From contig ML682067.1 of assembly GCA_007922195.1 (NCBI GenBank), positions 2,872,495-2,936,494 of the forward strand: a stretch of DNA of 64,000 nucleotides, in the 5' to 3' direction. Within the stretch, counting starts at the first letter, position 1; the number at the start of each line of letters is the position of its first letter. Positions 48,887 to 61,683 of the stretch are shown one piece after another. This DNA comes from Podocnemis expansa. Its lineage: Eukaryota > Chordata > Testudines > Podocnemididae. A program made the translations under genes and the position numbers. The notes below the pieces were generated by a model. It was given only the letters and a program-made list of their open reading frames with translations. It was not told the DNA's origin and searched no databases.

Positions 48887-49310
48887 GGCTATGTCTACAC
48901 TAAACCTTCTTAGTCCAGACTAATTTAGCCTTTGGCTACACCAGGCTTTGCCTAGTCTGAACTAAGAAATTTCTTAGTTCAGACTAGGGGAAGCTTAGTC
49001 CGAACTAGTTGATACCAAAGGTTAGTTTGGACTAGCTGCCTTAGTTTGAACTTTAGTTCGAACTACACGTGGGCAAGACCCGAACTAAGGTTTGCTTCGA
49101 GCTTAAAAAGTTTAAACTAAGCCATTAGTTTGAACTAGCCATGTGTTCTAGTTCAAACTAAAACTTCAGTTTGATCTAGAACATGTGGCTAGTTCAAACT
49201 AAAAAGCCGCAGTGAGTTCGAACTAGCCTGAGGTTAGTTCGGACTAACCTTAGCCTTCTTTAGTTTGTAATAGCAAGTCCAAACTAAAATTTCTGATGTA
49301 GACACAAGCC
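48887..49310. mobile_element. AGTTCGAACT-type Harbinger MITE, 424 bp
   Basis: The termini are GGCTATGTCTACACT and the inverse of GGCTTGTGTCTACATC. It is flanked by ATT on both sides (48884-48886 and 49311-49313). TTAGTTCGAACTA palindromes are present, several with the CpG still intact. Confidence 0.92.
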
Positions 49311-49679
49311 ATTAAAATGAAGTACTAATATTAGAGGGGCAATACTACAGCAGTGTGAAACCTGCAGGTTACAATTCATGAAGGTCACCAACACCATCAT
49401 GTATTTGGTCAGGAGATGGAACCAAACTAATCATTGCATGTTTGGTGGGAGATCTGAGTTCTCTCACAGGAGCTGTAGCATATAGAAATAGAGTCTTCTC
49501 TTTGGATAGTTTGTGACCCTTCTAGTAGCGCTCATTGTATACCAAGTTTCCAAAGCTCCCAGAAACCAGGGATAGCTGCAGTATGTATCTAACTAGACCT
49601 GGCATGTTTGTGTATATTCAATAAACGTGCCTACTTGGTGCCCTGTTATATCCATGTAGCTCCTTAACATTGTCCATGT

Positions 49680-51875
49680 CAGTGGTTTCCAACCTTTTCT
49701 CTGCTGTGGCACACCTTGATACCTTCAAATTTTTTGAGGCACACCACCATTAAAAACTCATGAATATTCAAATTAGCTTAAAATAACATGAATATTTATG
49801 AACCATGGCACAGCAGTTCAGAAATGCTGTTATGTGGGGTAGTAGGGGTAGCAGAGAAGGGATGTCAAGACAGGGGAGGTCAGGAGTTATTTTCAGTGGC
49901 AGGAGTGAGTGTGGAGAGCAGAGCAGGGCAGGGGCAGGGCCAATGCAACCCAGTAAGCCTGGTAAGCATTGCAGGGGGGTGCTGGCACCTGCTCTGCTTG
50001 CAGGGAGGTGCCAGAGATAGTAGCACCGTTCCTGGGCAGGGGTGGCCAAAGAGGACAAGGGCAGCCATGCGGGGAACAGCACAAGGGTGCCAAGAGAGGA
50101 GAGGGGAAGGGAGAACAGGAGTGGCTTTGTGGCAGAGGGAACAAGGGGAACCTGGGGAGTGGGAAGGTAGGGCAGGGGAGCATGGCACAGCACCCACTTC
50201 CCCCTTTCTCCACAGTGGCTCCCTGCCACCCAGGGCAAATCCTCACCCCACTGCTGCTCCCTTCCACCCCAGTGGGTCCCATTCCCCCCTCCCCCAGCCC
50301 TCTGCTGCCTGTGATGGACCCTCCCATCACTGCAGGGCCAGAACTATCCCTCCAGCCCCAGCTAACCCCCCCCAGCAACACCCCCCCAACCAAACAGCCA
50401 CCCCACAACCTCAGCTACACACCCTCTGCTATACCTTCACTCCCACCCACCTCTGCTACACACATACCCCCTGCCCCCACAACACCCAGCAGCCCCCCTC
50501 AAAGCCCTTACCTTGGCTGTTTGCAGGCTGGCTGACAGGCTGGGAGCTGCTTCCCTGCCACAAACTACTTTGTGGGACTCCCTAAAGGACTCACTATTGG
50601 CCCCCACTGCTACCTTCCCTGTGGCCCTTGCCCCCCCCCCCCCCCCCCGCAGCCCTAACCACCCCACACAACCCCCTAGGACTCCTTTTTTGTTTTGCTG
50701 AACTGAACTAACATGACTACCCCTCTAGAACTCATAAAATTATTCTTGGGTATATTTTTAAAGATCTTCCCATCATGAAGCTTGAAAGTTGACCATCTTT
50801 CACTTAACATAAATGAGCTAATGCTGAACTACAAAGTTAAAATGAACATTTTAAAAAATTTTAAAAACTATGAGCATTAATTAATAAATAAAAAGTGGTA
50901 ACATTAATGACGGCTCAAAAATAACAAATACCACATTTAAAATTTTGGCAGTCAAATCTTACAAATGTTTCATATAGGCTTGGGTTTATGTGCACTAGAC
51001 ATTTAATACAAATAATTATAATAAATAAAAATAAGTAAAAACAACTTCCTAGTGTGTAGCTATAAACGAAAAACACCAAATTTCAGTGAAATTCTCTGGA
51101 GTACTCAAGTTTATAAGACTCTTGCCCCCTCAAAAATAGTAAATAGTAAGTACAGAAGAAGCTAAAAAATTACTTACAAAAAAAAGATACAGCACAGACA
51201 TCACACACAACTGTAATGATCGTCTAAGAGGGCAGCACTGTATTTATATGTAGCAGCCTATATGCACCAACCTGGTAAACTGATCTAACCAAAGCCAAAC
51301 TAAAAATTGTCACAAAGTCAAAGGAAAAGGCAAAAGAACAGGTAAAAAAGAAAAGGAAAAGGCAATATTTCACAAAATTAAAAAATGGCAGAATAAATGG
51401 CCACACTGAGGAATTAAAAGCTGAGCCCAAGGGAAAAGTTCCTACTATTGTGCTGTTTGTTGCTTGCTCCTGCTTTTTTAGCATGTCAATGTGAAGGTGA
51501 TAGGCAGATAATGGTGAAATCTGCAATTCAGACGAAGCACAGATCCTAATGATAGTTTGCCTTGATGAGCCGAGAGTGAAAAGTGCTTAGGCTTCCAGCC
51601 CTACTAGCTCTGCTAGATGAGAACAATTTCTGTATTTTTCAATATTTTCATTTCTGTCCACCAAATTGAGGATGGGGCCCCTTATTGTTTGGGACCCTAG
51701 GCGGCTGCCTGCTTTGCCTCCCCCAAAAGCCACCACTGTTTTTTGCGAGCCCTGCGCAGCCCACGTGGCTGGGCTGCGCAGGGGGGGAGCTCTAGCTCTC
51801 CCAGATTCTCACGACACACTTTGAGTGTTGCTGCAGCACACCAGTGTGCCGCGGCACACTGGTTGGGAACCACTG
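49680..51875. mobile_element. hAT element, 2.2 kb, with a second hAT nested
   Basis: The termini are CAGTGGTTTCCAACC and the inverse of CAGTGGTTCCCAACC. The 8-bp duplication GTCCATGT is perfect (49672-49679 and 51876-51883). The outer parts are homologous to 22350-23470. The extra length comes from a hAT at about 50580-51738. Its ORFs of up to 265 codons show no transposase motif and are shadows of the GC-rich repeat. Confidence 0.92.
50580..51738. mobile_element. nested hAT copy, homologous to 16862-17976
   Basis: From AGGACTCC (about 50679) onward it parallels 16989-17976, including ATTATTCTTGGGTAT, the AATAAATAAAAATAAG tract and the terminal GGGGCCCCTTATTG. The left 100 bp or so are more diverged and contain a C-run near 50630-50648. 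The target-site duplication was not resolved. Confidence 0.8.
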
Positions 51876-52012
51876 GTCCATGTTATGTAAATAAAAAAAT
51901 GCACAATAGGTGTTTTCTTGTTTCTTCTAATTTCCCAGCAACCTACAGAAATCTTTTCCTGCTTTAGGGTACCTCTGCACAACAACTTAAGGTGTAACTA
52001 ATAAGGAGTCCT

Positions 52013-52198
52013 CAGGGCTGGCCCACAACATTTTGGCACTTGAGGTGGGGAGCTCAAATGCCGCCCCCATGTCTCCTCACCTGGGCCAAAACTTTGAAAA
52101 GTCTCACAGTTTTCTATACTATGGTCCCAGTGGTGCCCCCTAACAGTCTGGCACTGGAGGCAACTGCCTCAGTTCACCTCATGGTAAGGCCAGCCCTG
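52013..52198. mobile_element. 186-bp hAT miniature
   Basis: The termini are CAGGGCTGGCCCACAAC and the inverse of CAGGGCTGGCCTTACC. The flanking 8-mers GGAGTCCT and GGAGGGCT match at 6 of 8. Confidence 0.75.
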
Positions 52199-52204
52199 GG
52201 AGGG

Positions 52205-52645
52205 CTGTGGGAAGTGTCTGATGAAGTGGGATTTTCTCCCATTAAAGATCATGTGATAAACAGGGGCATCGCTGGCTGGGGGAGGGACCCAGGGCACAGG
52301 CCCAGGCCCCACCCCTAGCCCGCAGGCCCCACTCCCTGGCCAGGGACAGGGCCAGGCACCACCGCACTGCGGCGGGCGGCTAGGCCCTGCATCCCCGGCT
52401 GGGGACAGGGCGGGAAGTGGCTGCAGGAGGCCGTGCCCCACATCCCGAGCCGGGGACAGGACTGCCGCGGCCGCCAGCAGCTGGGCCCCAGACCTCCGGC
52501 CCAATTGGGCCAGACGCAGGGCACTGAGTGCCCAGCGCCAGCAACACCCCTGGTGATAAATAACTTTGTTAGTCTTTAAAAGTGCCATGGGACTCCTCAT
52601 TTGTGTTGCTGAACTAGACTAATACGGCTACCCCTTTCTAAGGTA
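52205..52645 (-). mobile_element. SINE split by a hAT insertion
   Basis: GATGAAGTGGGATTTTCTCC and the following bases form the SINE body. After the insertion, GTTAGTCTTTAAAAGTGCCA and the head AGACTAATACGGCTACCCCT complete it. Joining across the insertion restores SINE continuity. Confidence 0.85.
52261..52552. mobile_element. 292-bp hAT element in the SINE
   Basis: The termini are CAGGGGCATCGCTGGC and the inverse of CAGGGGTGTTGCTGGC. The 8-bp duplication GTGATAAA is perfect (52253-52260 and 52553-52560). The interior is CpG-rich. Confidence 0.94.
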
Positions 52646-52834
52646 TAACTATAGCTCAGATAGGCAAACACATGCTAGCTTTCATCTACTAGCTAGCGTG
52701 GGTAACTAGGAGTCCAAATGTGGCTGCAGAGGCTTTGGTGTAGCCTAACTGTAAACATCCGTCAGGGATGCTGGGTATGCACTTAGGTTGCAAGCCCATG
52801 CTGAAGCCTCTGCCACCATGGCTTCATTGTCATA

Positions 52835-53253
52835 GGCTAAATCTACCCTGCCAAAAATATTGTGAAATAGTTATTTCAAAATAGCAGTATTTTGAATTTA
52901 TTATTTCACAATAGGAGTCTGTTAAAGACTCTATTTCAAAATAAGGTAGGAATTATTATTTCAAAATAGAGAGTCTTGATTAGACTATTTCAAAACAGGA
53001 AGGCAGGGAAAAGTATAGGGCCATTATTTTGAAAAAAGCCAATTTCGTGACTTGGAATGGCTTTTTTGGAAATAACTATTTCAAAAGAATTGCTTTTTGG
53101 AAATAAAATCAGGTTTAGTTATTTCAAATTATCACTTTTTTTTGAAATAATGAAGCGCTTATTTTTGAAATAAGAAAATGCATGCATGGACAGGTAAAAA
53201 GTTTTTTCAAAATAAGCCTCATTTTGAAAAATCTTTTCAATGTAGACACACCC
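52835..53253. mobile_element. ATTTYRAAAT-palindrome Harbinger-like MITE
   Basis: The termini are GGCTAAATCTACCCTGCC and the inverse of GGGTGTGTCTACATTG, with ATA and ATT flanks. The interior repeats TATTTCAAAATAG and TTATTTTGAAATAA motifs. Confidence 0.75.
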
Positions 53254-56224
53254 ATTGTTACTCACACTAGCTAGAATAAAACTCCAAGGGGTATGTATGC
53301 CCTTCATTTGCTGCATAGATATACCCTTAGCTGTTGCAGTGTTCCACCACTGCTCTCTCCTCCAGGGACCTGAGTGCTGCCACCTCCACTTCCTCCTTCC
53401 CAAGGTCTGTAAGTGGCTTCAGTAATATGGTTTTCAGGTGGCTGCGCAGTATGGACTCATGCTTCACTCAGTCTTTCGATGGGCATTTTGATGATGGATA
53501 ATTCCAAATGGGAAACAGGAATGGGAGAGAAAAAGTCCTGCCACTTCTGCTCTCACCAAGTTCCACTGGGATGGAACTGAGAGGAGCTGTAACCCTTTGC
53601 ATTGTAGAGACTATGCCAGGAAGAGAAACCTCATTAATGCTCATTTTGGGGGGAAACAGTAACAATTATTGGATTTCTCTCAGAGGTCAGCAAAAGCAAG
53701 AGTGTTTGCCCTTGAAGAACAGTAAGACTGGTGGGTAGAACAGGACAGCAGCTGGGGAGGAGAAGAAGAAGGGTAAGTGCAGGAGACAAGCTGGGGACAG
53801 GGAGGTTTGGAGTTTCTCAGCTAAGTGCACAACTTCACCTAATGTTTCCAAATGTTTGTTAGTAAGAGCCAAGATTTTTGAATACATTGATCCCTGAACT
53901 CAAGGTTCAGTTTGAGAGGACCAATGCAAATATTACATGGAGGCCTGCTTGTTTAGTAATTTGTATTGAATAACAGACATTTAAAATGGGTCTAATTTTT
54001 CTCTTCACTAAGGCCATTTTACACCACTCTGAAAGCAGAAATGGCCTTTAAAACAGGAATATATCACATATATATGCACCTTATTTAAGGCCATGAGGCC
54101 TGGCTCTTTGTTCTTGGTTCTGTGGGTTTCTGATATGTTACATGCCAGATTTAATTATTTAGATATAGTGAATACCCTTTTGGAGCCAAAAACACAAAGA
54201 TGAAAAACAATGAAATGTTATTCTATCCATTACCTCACTAACAATCAGGTATAAACCATACATTAGAAACAGGTCATTTTCACTTGGCCCTGAGTAACAA
54301 AGACTCATAAACCAGTAGGTTTCACATATTTAATCAGTCATTTTCTACACTTCTTTCCACTTCCTCCATCTGGGGTTTCTCCCACATATTTGTAAAAGCT
54401 GCATGGCTGTTGCCCTAAAACTGGAATCATTTGTCTTTACTGATGATCCTTAATTTGGTGATAGAGTCTCATACCCCTTTACCAGTGAATACTTTCTTCA
54501 GAACAGAGAACACCTGATGACTGTACTGGGTATTCAAGTTAAGAGCAGAAAGCAACAGAAATGTTTACGTTCCTATAGCACGTCTGATGTTGTTTATCAA
54601 ATCCATAAAACCTACTTAGTCTCATGTGTATGTCACAGAGAAATCAAAACCTGTTCCAGCAAAGGGTGTAACATATGGTATATGATCTCTTTCACATTAA
54701 GGTTAAAAGACAGAAGAAAGCTTATTCTGCATGAAGATGAAAATTCTAAGAAAATCCTTTGTTTTCTAGCCACTCCCTGCACATCTTCTAAGGTGATACC
54801 GATCTCTGGACAGACTTGGATAAGGAACTCATTTCCTACTCAAATTACAGCATAAATTTAACACATGATAAATATTTTCAAAATAGTCTAGCCTTAGATT
54901 TTATTTATTTTTTGACAAAAGTCTCAATTCTGCTTCCAGTTTTGTAAGTTTAGATATATTTTGGAGCATTTAGACATCTATCTATCTGCATCCATGAAGT
55001 AGGAAGTTAGAGGTTTAACTGCTAAAATGTGAGCCTATAATTATTTGCAGAAACAAAACTGGAGGCTGCTTTTGAAAATTTTCTCCAGTTGGTATTTATT
55101 TTCAGACTATTCCTTTTGATAATTTCCTGAACAGTACAACAGTAATCACAAACCATCTTGTGCTTTTACATTAGTGCTCATTCATATACCTGTGAAATGG
55201 AGACCTCAATTCTGTCTTCCACAGCAGTAATTTTTGTAGGTATGTTTTCCATTTCAGAATCTAAAGGCATTAAAGGATAGCCTGCACTTTATCATATTTT
55301 TGCTATAATTATTCCAAGCGTTTTCTTCAAGGGCTATTTATAGGTAGAAAGGGGGGGGGGAATATACTAGGGCTACAAAATGGCACCAACTGGTGTGAGG
55401 CAAGGCAGGAAGGAAAAAGATCTTGGCATGAAAAATGCCAGGTGTCTCTGATAGACTGTATTTAGGGTGACCACCCATGCTGAACTGAGTGGGAAAATCT
55501 TGAAAAGCAGAGTTCAAGCCCTGGTCCTGTGCTAAATGAGCCTGGGACATTTGTCCCAGATTCTCTGTGGCGCCACTCTGCTTCCTCGAAGTTAGGGATG
55601 GCACCATCCTCTTCCCAGTGTGTTGGGCATTGGGGAGGTTGAGGAGGGCCCAGGGGCAGAGTTTATCTAATGCATGGAGAGGCACTGCCTCTCCAGCCTC
55701 CTGCCCTCCCACCCGCAGAGCTGGAGGTGTATCGGGACCCCGCAGGCACCTGAGGCCTCTGGCAGCAGCAAGATCGCCCCAGCCAGTTATCAATGCCACT
55801 GCCTCCAGTGGCAGGAGACAGATCTGACCCAAGCTGAGGTCCTGGGGCCGCCGCTGGTGGCAAGATCTGGCCTGGGTCCCAGGGTCAAAGCCGCCAGTGG
55901 CAGCAAAGGGGCATGGTAGGGTGCAGTGGAGATGCCTTCCTTACAGGCAGCTCCAAAATCTGCCCATGGGTGGGTCTTAGCTGCTGCTCACCACTAGGCT
56001 GTACCCCCTGCTCCACCCCAAGGTCCTTCCCCTGGCTCGGCCAGACACTGGAGGCGAACAATATTAAGAGTTGCCCAGGTAGCCTGGGTCACTGTGGGGA
56101 GCCCCAGATGGACTCTCCACCTGCCCTTGGTGACAAGGCCCAGGAGGCAGGGACGTGGGCTGCAGGCTGCTTTCTGGCATCCCAGCGCCATCCCTTCGCT
56201 CATCAACACAATCCAAACAACAAA

Positions 56225-56352
56225 TGAAACAACTGTTATTTATGCTGCAGTAGCACCTAGGAGCCCTAGTCAGAGACCCAGACCCTAACTGTCTTAGGTG
56301 CTGTACAAACGCAGACCAAAATGACAGCTCTTGCCCCAAAGAGCTTACATCC
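56225..56352 (-). repeat. ancient dispersed repeat, copy 2
   Basis: TTATTTATGCTGCAGTAGCA, then GGTGCTGTACAAACGCAGAC and GCCCCAAAGAGCTTACATCC is the inverse orientation of the family seen at 41105-41258. Confidence 0.65.
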
Positions 56353-56783
56353 TGTCATTTATACAGCCAAATCGTGCAAGATTTACGCCAGAAAAGCTCT
56401 CATTAAAATTACAAAGATTTTTCCTGACTAGCATTAATATTTTAACACTACCACTGCCAAGCTCTCATATAACACTTCTCATCTTCAACTCTCAAAACAA
56501 TCTACAAAGGCAAGTATGTATCTTTATTCTCTTCTTTTCCTGGCCTTCCATAGTAAAAACCAATTAAAAAAAAAATTCTTTTAGGAGACATTATAACATG
56601 TCACATCAGTTGGGCAATATCTCATAATTCATCAGTTCTTTTAGAAAGCAGCTTGCATTGAGGTGACAAGTGAAAAATAATTTGATGTCTTCCAACTTCC
56701 ATGGGGCTGATTCTCCCCTTGTTTATACTGGTTTGATGCAACATAGTTATCTTATGTGTGTATATGATCCCATTACCATAGAA

Positions 56784-57238
56784 CAGGGATCAGCAACATT
56801 TGCCGACCCATGCCAGCCCTGCCCATCACACCCTCAGTGGGTGCCAGGGGTGGTGCCAAAAGGGGGCAGGGACAGGCCTCCAGTTTGGGGGTGAAGCTGG
56901 CTCCCACATTCGCCGGCGTGCACCTTCTGGGTCCTGGTCAGGACTGCCTATCCCCCCGTGGCCTCCAGGTCCAGCCAAAGGCACCTCTCACCCACACCAG
57001 CTGGTGGCTTCCGGCTCTGCTGTCGGAGCCGGAAGCAGGGGGCAGGGAAGACCTGCCCTGCTTTCCTCTAGCCCTGCCCAGCAAGGGGCACGTGGAGCTG
57101 CGGCATGTGGCTGATGCTGCCCAGCTGCACAGTGCTGGGGGAGCGGGGCCAGTGGAGAAGCCTGAGCAGCTCCGTGTGCTGCTCGGGCTTGGCTCCCGTG
57201 CCATTCTTGGCACAGGTGCCAGGGGTTGCTGACCTCTG
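56784..57238. mobile_element. 455-bp hAT element
   Basis: The termini are CAGGGATCAGCAACATT and the inverse of CAGAGGTCAGCAACCCC. The flanking 8-mers CCATAGAA and CCACAGTA match at 6 of 8. It is homologous to 31003-31691. Confidence 0.82.
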
Positions 57239-57264
57239 CCACAGTATTTGAGCACTTCACAATC

Positions 57265-57460
57265 TTTAATACATTTATTTTCATAATATGCCTGTGAAGT
57301 AAGACAGTAGTATTATTCCCATTTTTACAGATGGCAAACTGAGGCATTGACCAATTAAGTCATTCACCCAAAGTCACTCGGGGCACCTGTGGCAGAACTA
57401 AGACTTGAACTGAAATCTCCTGAGTTTTGAACTAGCATCTGCACCATAAGACCAAGGTAT
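57265..57460 (+). mobile_element. MIR/CORE-SINE-like copy
   Basis: ATTTTTACAGATGGCAAACT, then GAGGCATTGACC, AAGTCATTCACCCAAAGTCA and AGAACTAAGACTTGAACTGA follow the order of the conserved core of ancient amniote SINEs. Confidence 0.7.
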
Positions 57461-57840
57461 CAAATAGCACAATTCATTAGAATCAATTATTGATGTACTT
57501 GTATAATGAAGTCCCTTTTTACCAGTGACAACCAAGTACATAAAGCTCTGATTTTTGTTTACTCAAATGTAACTATGCACAGAGCCTGCTTCATTGGGAC
57601 TGAAGCAAGTTTTCATTCTTTGAGAGGACAGCATTTATGGCAACTTTGCTTTAGAGTGTTTCAAGAACAGAATATCGATCATTTTTTAAAAAATTTGTTA
57701 AAATATTTTGGCTGTAATATTATGTAGCTCTATGAAATTTATTTTTAAAGGATCAATATAAAAACTAGAAGCCTGGTGACTGAATTCTGATAAAAAAATT
57801 TTTTTGACTCCACAGTAGTTGGTAGCATACTACCAGATAA

Positions 57841-58647
57841 CAGGGGTTAAGGTATAATTTGGCAGGCTCTGGAACCCTCCTAAATTTCCAGGCCCCCTTC
57901 ATGCAGGTCCAGGCTCCCTCCCATGCCAGGCCCCCACCCCAGCTCCTGCCCCCCACATGCCTGCCCCCCACTCCAGCTCCTACCCCCAAATGGCAGTCCC
58001 CCAACTCCAGCTGCTGGCCCCCAAGTGACAGCCCCCCAATGCCAGTCCCCATTCCCCAAACGCCAGCCCCCCACCGCAGCTACAGCCCCTCCAGGCTCTG
58101 CCTGGCCGCTAGTCCCCCAACCCCCCACCATGCTGCACTGCCTTCCCCCACTGCCCCAAGCTGACCCCCTCCCCCATACCCTTTCCCTGCTGGGTTGGCC
58201 TGCCTGCCCCTGAACCCACCACAGAACCCCCTAACCTGGCTGTGGGGCTAAGCAGCCTCATCCACAACCCCAGACTGGGCTGAGGCTCCAGCCCTCAGCT
58301 GCCTCTCACTAAGCATGTTCTGAGGCTCTGAGCATGCTCAGTGAGAGCCGGCTCAAGGTGGCAGATTTAAAATCTCACAGCTCGAGGCAGCTCACTGCCT
58401 GCTGAAATGCACCAGAACAGCGTTCTGGGGCCTGCTATGTTTATGGGCTCAGCATTTGCTGGGTCCCTAAAAATAGGAAATGGAGCCAGAACACTGCATT
58501 CTGGGGCCCACTATTTTTAAATAGGGGACCCCAGAACACAGTGTTCTGGCTCCATTTTCTATTTTTAGGAGCCCAGAATGCTGAGCCTCTATAAATAGTG
58601 GGCCCCGGAATGCTGTTCCTGTGCATTCTGGCTTACTTTAATGCCTG
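57841..58647. mobile_element. 807-bp hAT element
   Basis: The termini are CAGGGGTTAAGGTATAA and the inverse of CAGGCATTAAAGTAAGCC. The flanking 8-mers CCAGATAA and CCAGATTA match at 7 of 8. An internal inverted repeat (about 58460-58610, GGGGCCCACTATTTTTAAAT and neighbours) and a C-rich block explain the ORFs seen here. Confidence 0.85.
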
Positions 58648-61600
58648 CCAGATTAGAGCCATTCAATCAAAATGTGCCTTGTTATGCTCTCTTTAGGAGC
58701 AACATGTTGTAAAACATCATTCCACACAAATACACTCCCACCTGCTGTTTAACAAACATGGATCTCAGTACAAAGACAAGTTTATGAAACAAGTGAAAAA
58801 TTACACATAGTGGTAAAAAAGCAATTTTTCCTGTTTATTTTAGTTATTAAAAACAAGATCTTTGAAAGAGAATTTATGTGATACTTAATTCACAATTAAT
58901 TTAAAAGGAACAAAATGTTCTTGACCATCAAGAACATTTTTTCATGATTTGGGGCAAAACTTAGGAAGTCAATTGAAGATAATTTTGACCCATGACCTAG
59001 CAGGAAAAAAAAAAAAAAAAAAAAAACTCCTCTGGAACAAATTAGTTCATACCTTGCAAGATAGAGAGAATGAAAAATGAGAAGCCATTGCTCTGAGGAT
59101 CCTGTAATCCAAAGAAGTGTCAGATGACAGAAAACCACCTTGCCTATAGAATTTGGCTAAAAAGTGAAAGAATATTAACATGGCTACTCCACTGACCTCT
59201 CCAGAACAAGTTCAATTTCTATTCTCAAGGGGCCTCTATATCCATACCTCTTATATGAATGAATCCTTGATCTTGAGAGAACTAGAGCTTAGTAAGCCTC
59301 TGAGATGCCAACCATCAGAGAGTTCTAGAGGTTATGTCTGCATTTTAACTTGTTTATACACCAAAAAAAGAAGGTAGTCAGATTCTGGAAGGAACAGATC
59401 AAACAGCAAACATACCTCTTTCATTCTCTAGCAAGCAAAAAAGATCAACAATATTTTTTTCTAAATTATAATGAAATGATATGCCACTATTTGGGTGATG
59501 AGGGTAGAATTCAAAGAAAGGGAGGAAGAAAGAAAAGAACCCTTCCCTCTTAGCCACCACTCCAAAGAGAGAAAAGTGCATTTTAACAGCCAGTCAAGCT
59601 CTCATACAACTTTACTTATTTCTTCCTTTCTGAGTGGAGCTGAGGATTTCACCCTAAGATATGAAAAATCCTTTAAAAATATTTAATCAACTTCATGTTG
59701 CAGTTCTGGTTTGAATGAACTATGGAATGCTCTAGGTAGCTAATTGGAATGCTTCCTCCAGATTTTCATAACCAGAAGTGAACAAACAGTCGCCACAGCC
59801 AATCGGAAAGCAGTCTGGTGCTCTGCCTTCAAAGCAAAGGGCGTGTGTCCCTACAAAATCTGGATGAAAGATTCTCAGCAGGATGAGTCACACAACCACA
59901 TCTTCCACAGTGGCAGGAAGGAAGAGTCCCCTTTCCCTTCCTTTTCAACCACTGAACATGAGGTGGTCATGAAGAACTGTTGCCTCTTAAAATCTTAGCT
60001 CTCCCCTTCTTTAAACAGTGAAGGAGAAGAACAAAGAAATCAGTGTTTGCTGACCTGCCCCCTTGACATGTGGTGCACATAAAGCTGCTACCTGAGAATG
60101 ATTGGAGGTCTTAGATCCAGACCTAGTGAGTTTTCATAGTGTAGAACTAGTGGCTGAAGGCATTCACTTAAAATTGGACCCTACCAGATCAAACCTTAAC
60201 AGACACGAACAAGATCAGAAGCCTGAACACACAAAAATCACTAAACAGCACAGAGCTGCTTCCACCTTGTGGGACAGTAAACAACTCGTGATGGAATCCA
60301 GAAAGAATGCTATAGGAAGAGTGACATCTAAAGTTTTGGTCCTTTGTTCACCTGCTAATAGGAAAAGTTAAACCCACTTGCCCAGGCTAATACAGGACTT
60401 TTAGAAAGGCATACACAGAAATGCAAGATGAATGTTCTAAATCTGTGTTTGAGAAAGCACAGCTCTATCTAAACACACAGTTCTACCACCAGAATTTGGG
60501 GGGGGGAGTGGATTGTGACAGTGGCCTTAATTATGAACGAATGTTTTCTTAACTATGTTTTTTCACAATCTTCCTGGAGACAAGAATAATTTTATCCTAG
60601 AACTTTCCCAGGTTCTAACATTTTAACATATGGATCAGATTATGCAATGCTGGCACATGTGCTCCATTCAGCCATTTAAAAATTATCTGTATACACGCAT
60701 AGGGCAATTCATTTATTCATTTGGTTGTCAAAGTCAATAATACAAAAACTATTAACTATATCAATTTTTAATTTCAGAAACACTGACCCTTCATTTAATG
60801 TGAAACTTCTGATGACAATTAAAGCTGTTCTCATACATTATTGATATTTAACTATTATAAACAAACATGAAACCGGAGTCTGCATGTCTATAACAAAGTA
60901 ACAATTTATGCAGCAATGGCTCTTGTGATTTCAGTGGAATGATGTCAGTGTAAAACTGGTGTAAGAGTGGAGGAATAAGGCCATATATTGTGATAAAAAA
61001 ATATCCTGTTAATATATTTGTAACTCTGAAAAAACTGCACAAGCAATGAGTCTGTTCTTACAGAGTTTTGGTTCATAACTAGTGTCTTCACTAAACCAAG
61101 AATTACTGTCACAACTTTACATCAGGGTCTAAACAGTTACATGTATACTATTTAGCTCAGAAGTATGCTGATCATGTCAAAAGACCACTTTCCTTGATGT
61201 TTTGAATCATGCAATGCTATAGACATAAACTTCTAAAGTATAGTGATCTGAGGATCCTTTACAGCTTTAATCATGTCAGACGAAGTTGACTTTATATGTA
61301 AATAGTATCCAGGCTCATACTTCAGTCTTCTCAGCTCAAGGACATTCAAATACATCACACAACAAATGACAGCAAAGCATTGTTATTTTAGCAGTAAAGA
61401 GAGAGAGACACACAAACAAAACTCCTTGTACAAGCAGGACTTGCTCATGCTACAATCCCTCTATACATTTCTGGAACTCATGTGTCAAAAAGTATCATCT
61501 TCAATTCACTGAAACTTTCAAACAAGAACACACAAGGTTTCTGGTATTCCAACCTAACCTGACTTTCACCTCCTTCAAAAGAAGTAAAAGACTAAAACAA

Positions 61601-61663
61601 GAAGGAAAAAGGACATTTAAAGGCATTTCTCATCAACTGCTAAATGGTCCAGTATATTTGTAA

Positions 61664-61683
61664 CTCTCTCTCTCTCTCTCTTT
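61664..61683. repeat. (TC)n microsatellite
   Basis: About ten CT units in a row. Confidence 0.9.

Noticed and set aside
54517..54855. Plus-strand 112-codon frame with several Cys and Lys
   Set aside because: Checked by eye for known domains; none fits, and no exon signals frame it.
55338..55832. Minus-strand 164-codon frame
   Set aside because: No domain, no splice context, and the base composition follows a GC-rich repeat-like patch. Coding status is not supported.
55463..56286. Apparent hAT with 8-mers ACTGTATT and ACTGTCTT
   Set aside because: The right end falls inside the ancient dispersed repeat (56225-56352), whose own sequence supplies the match. It is coincidence.
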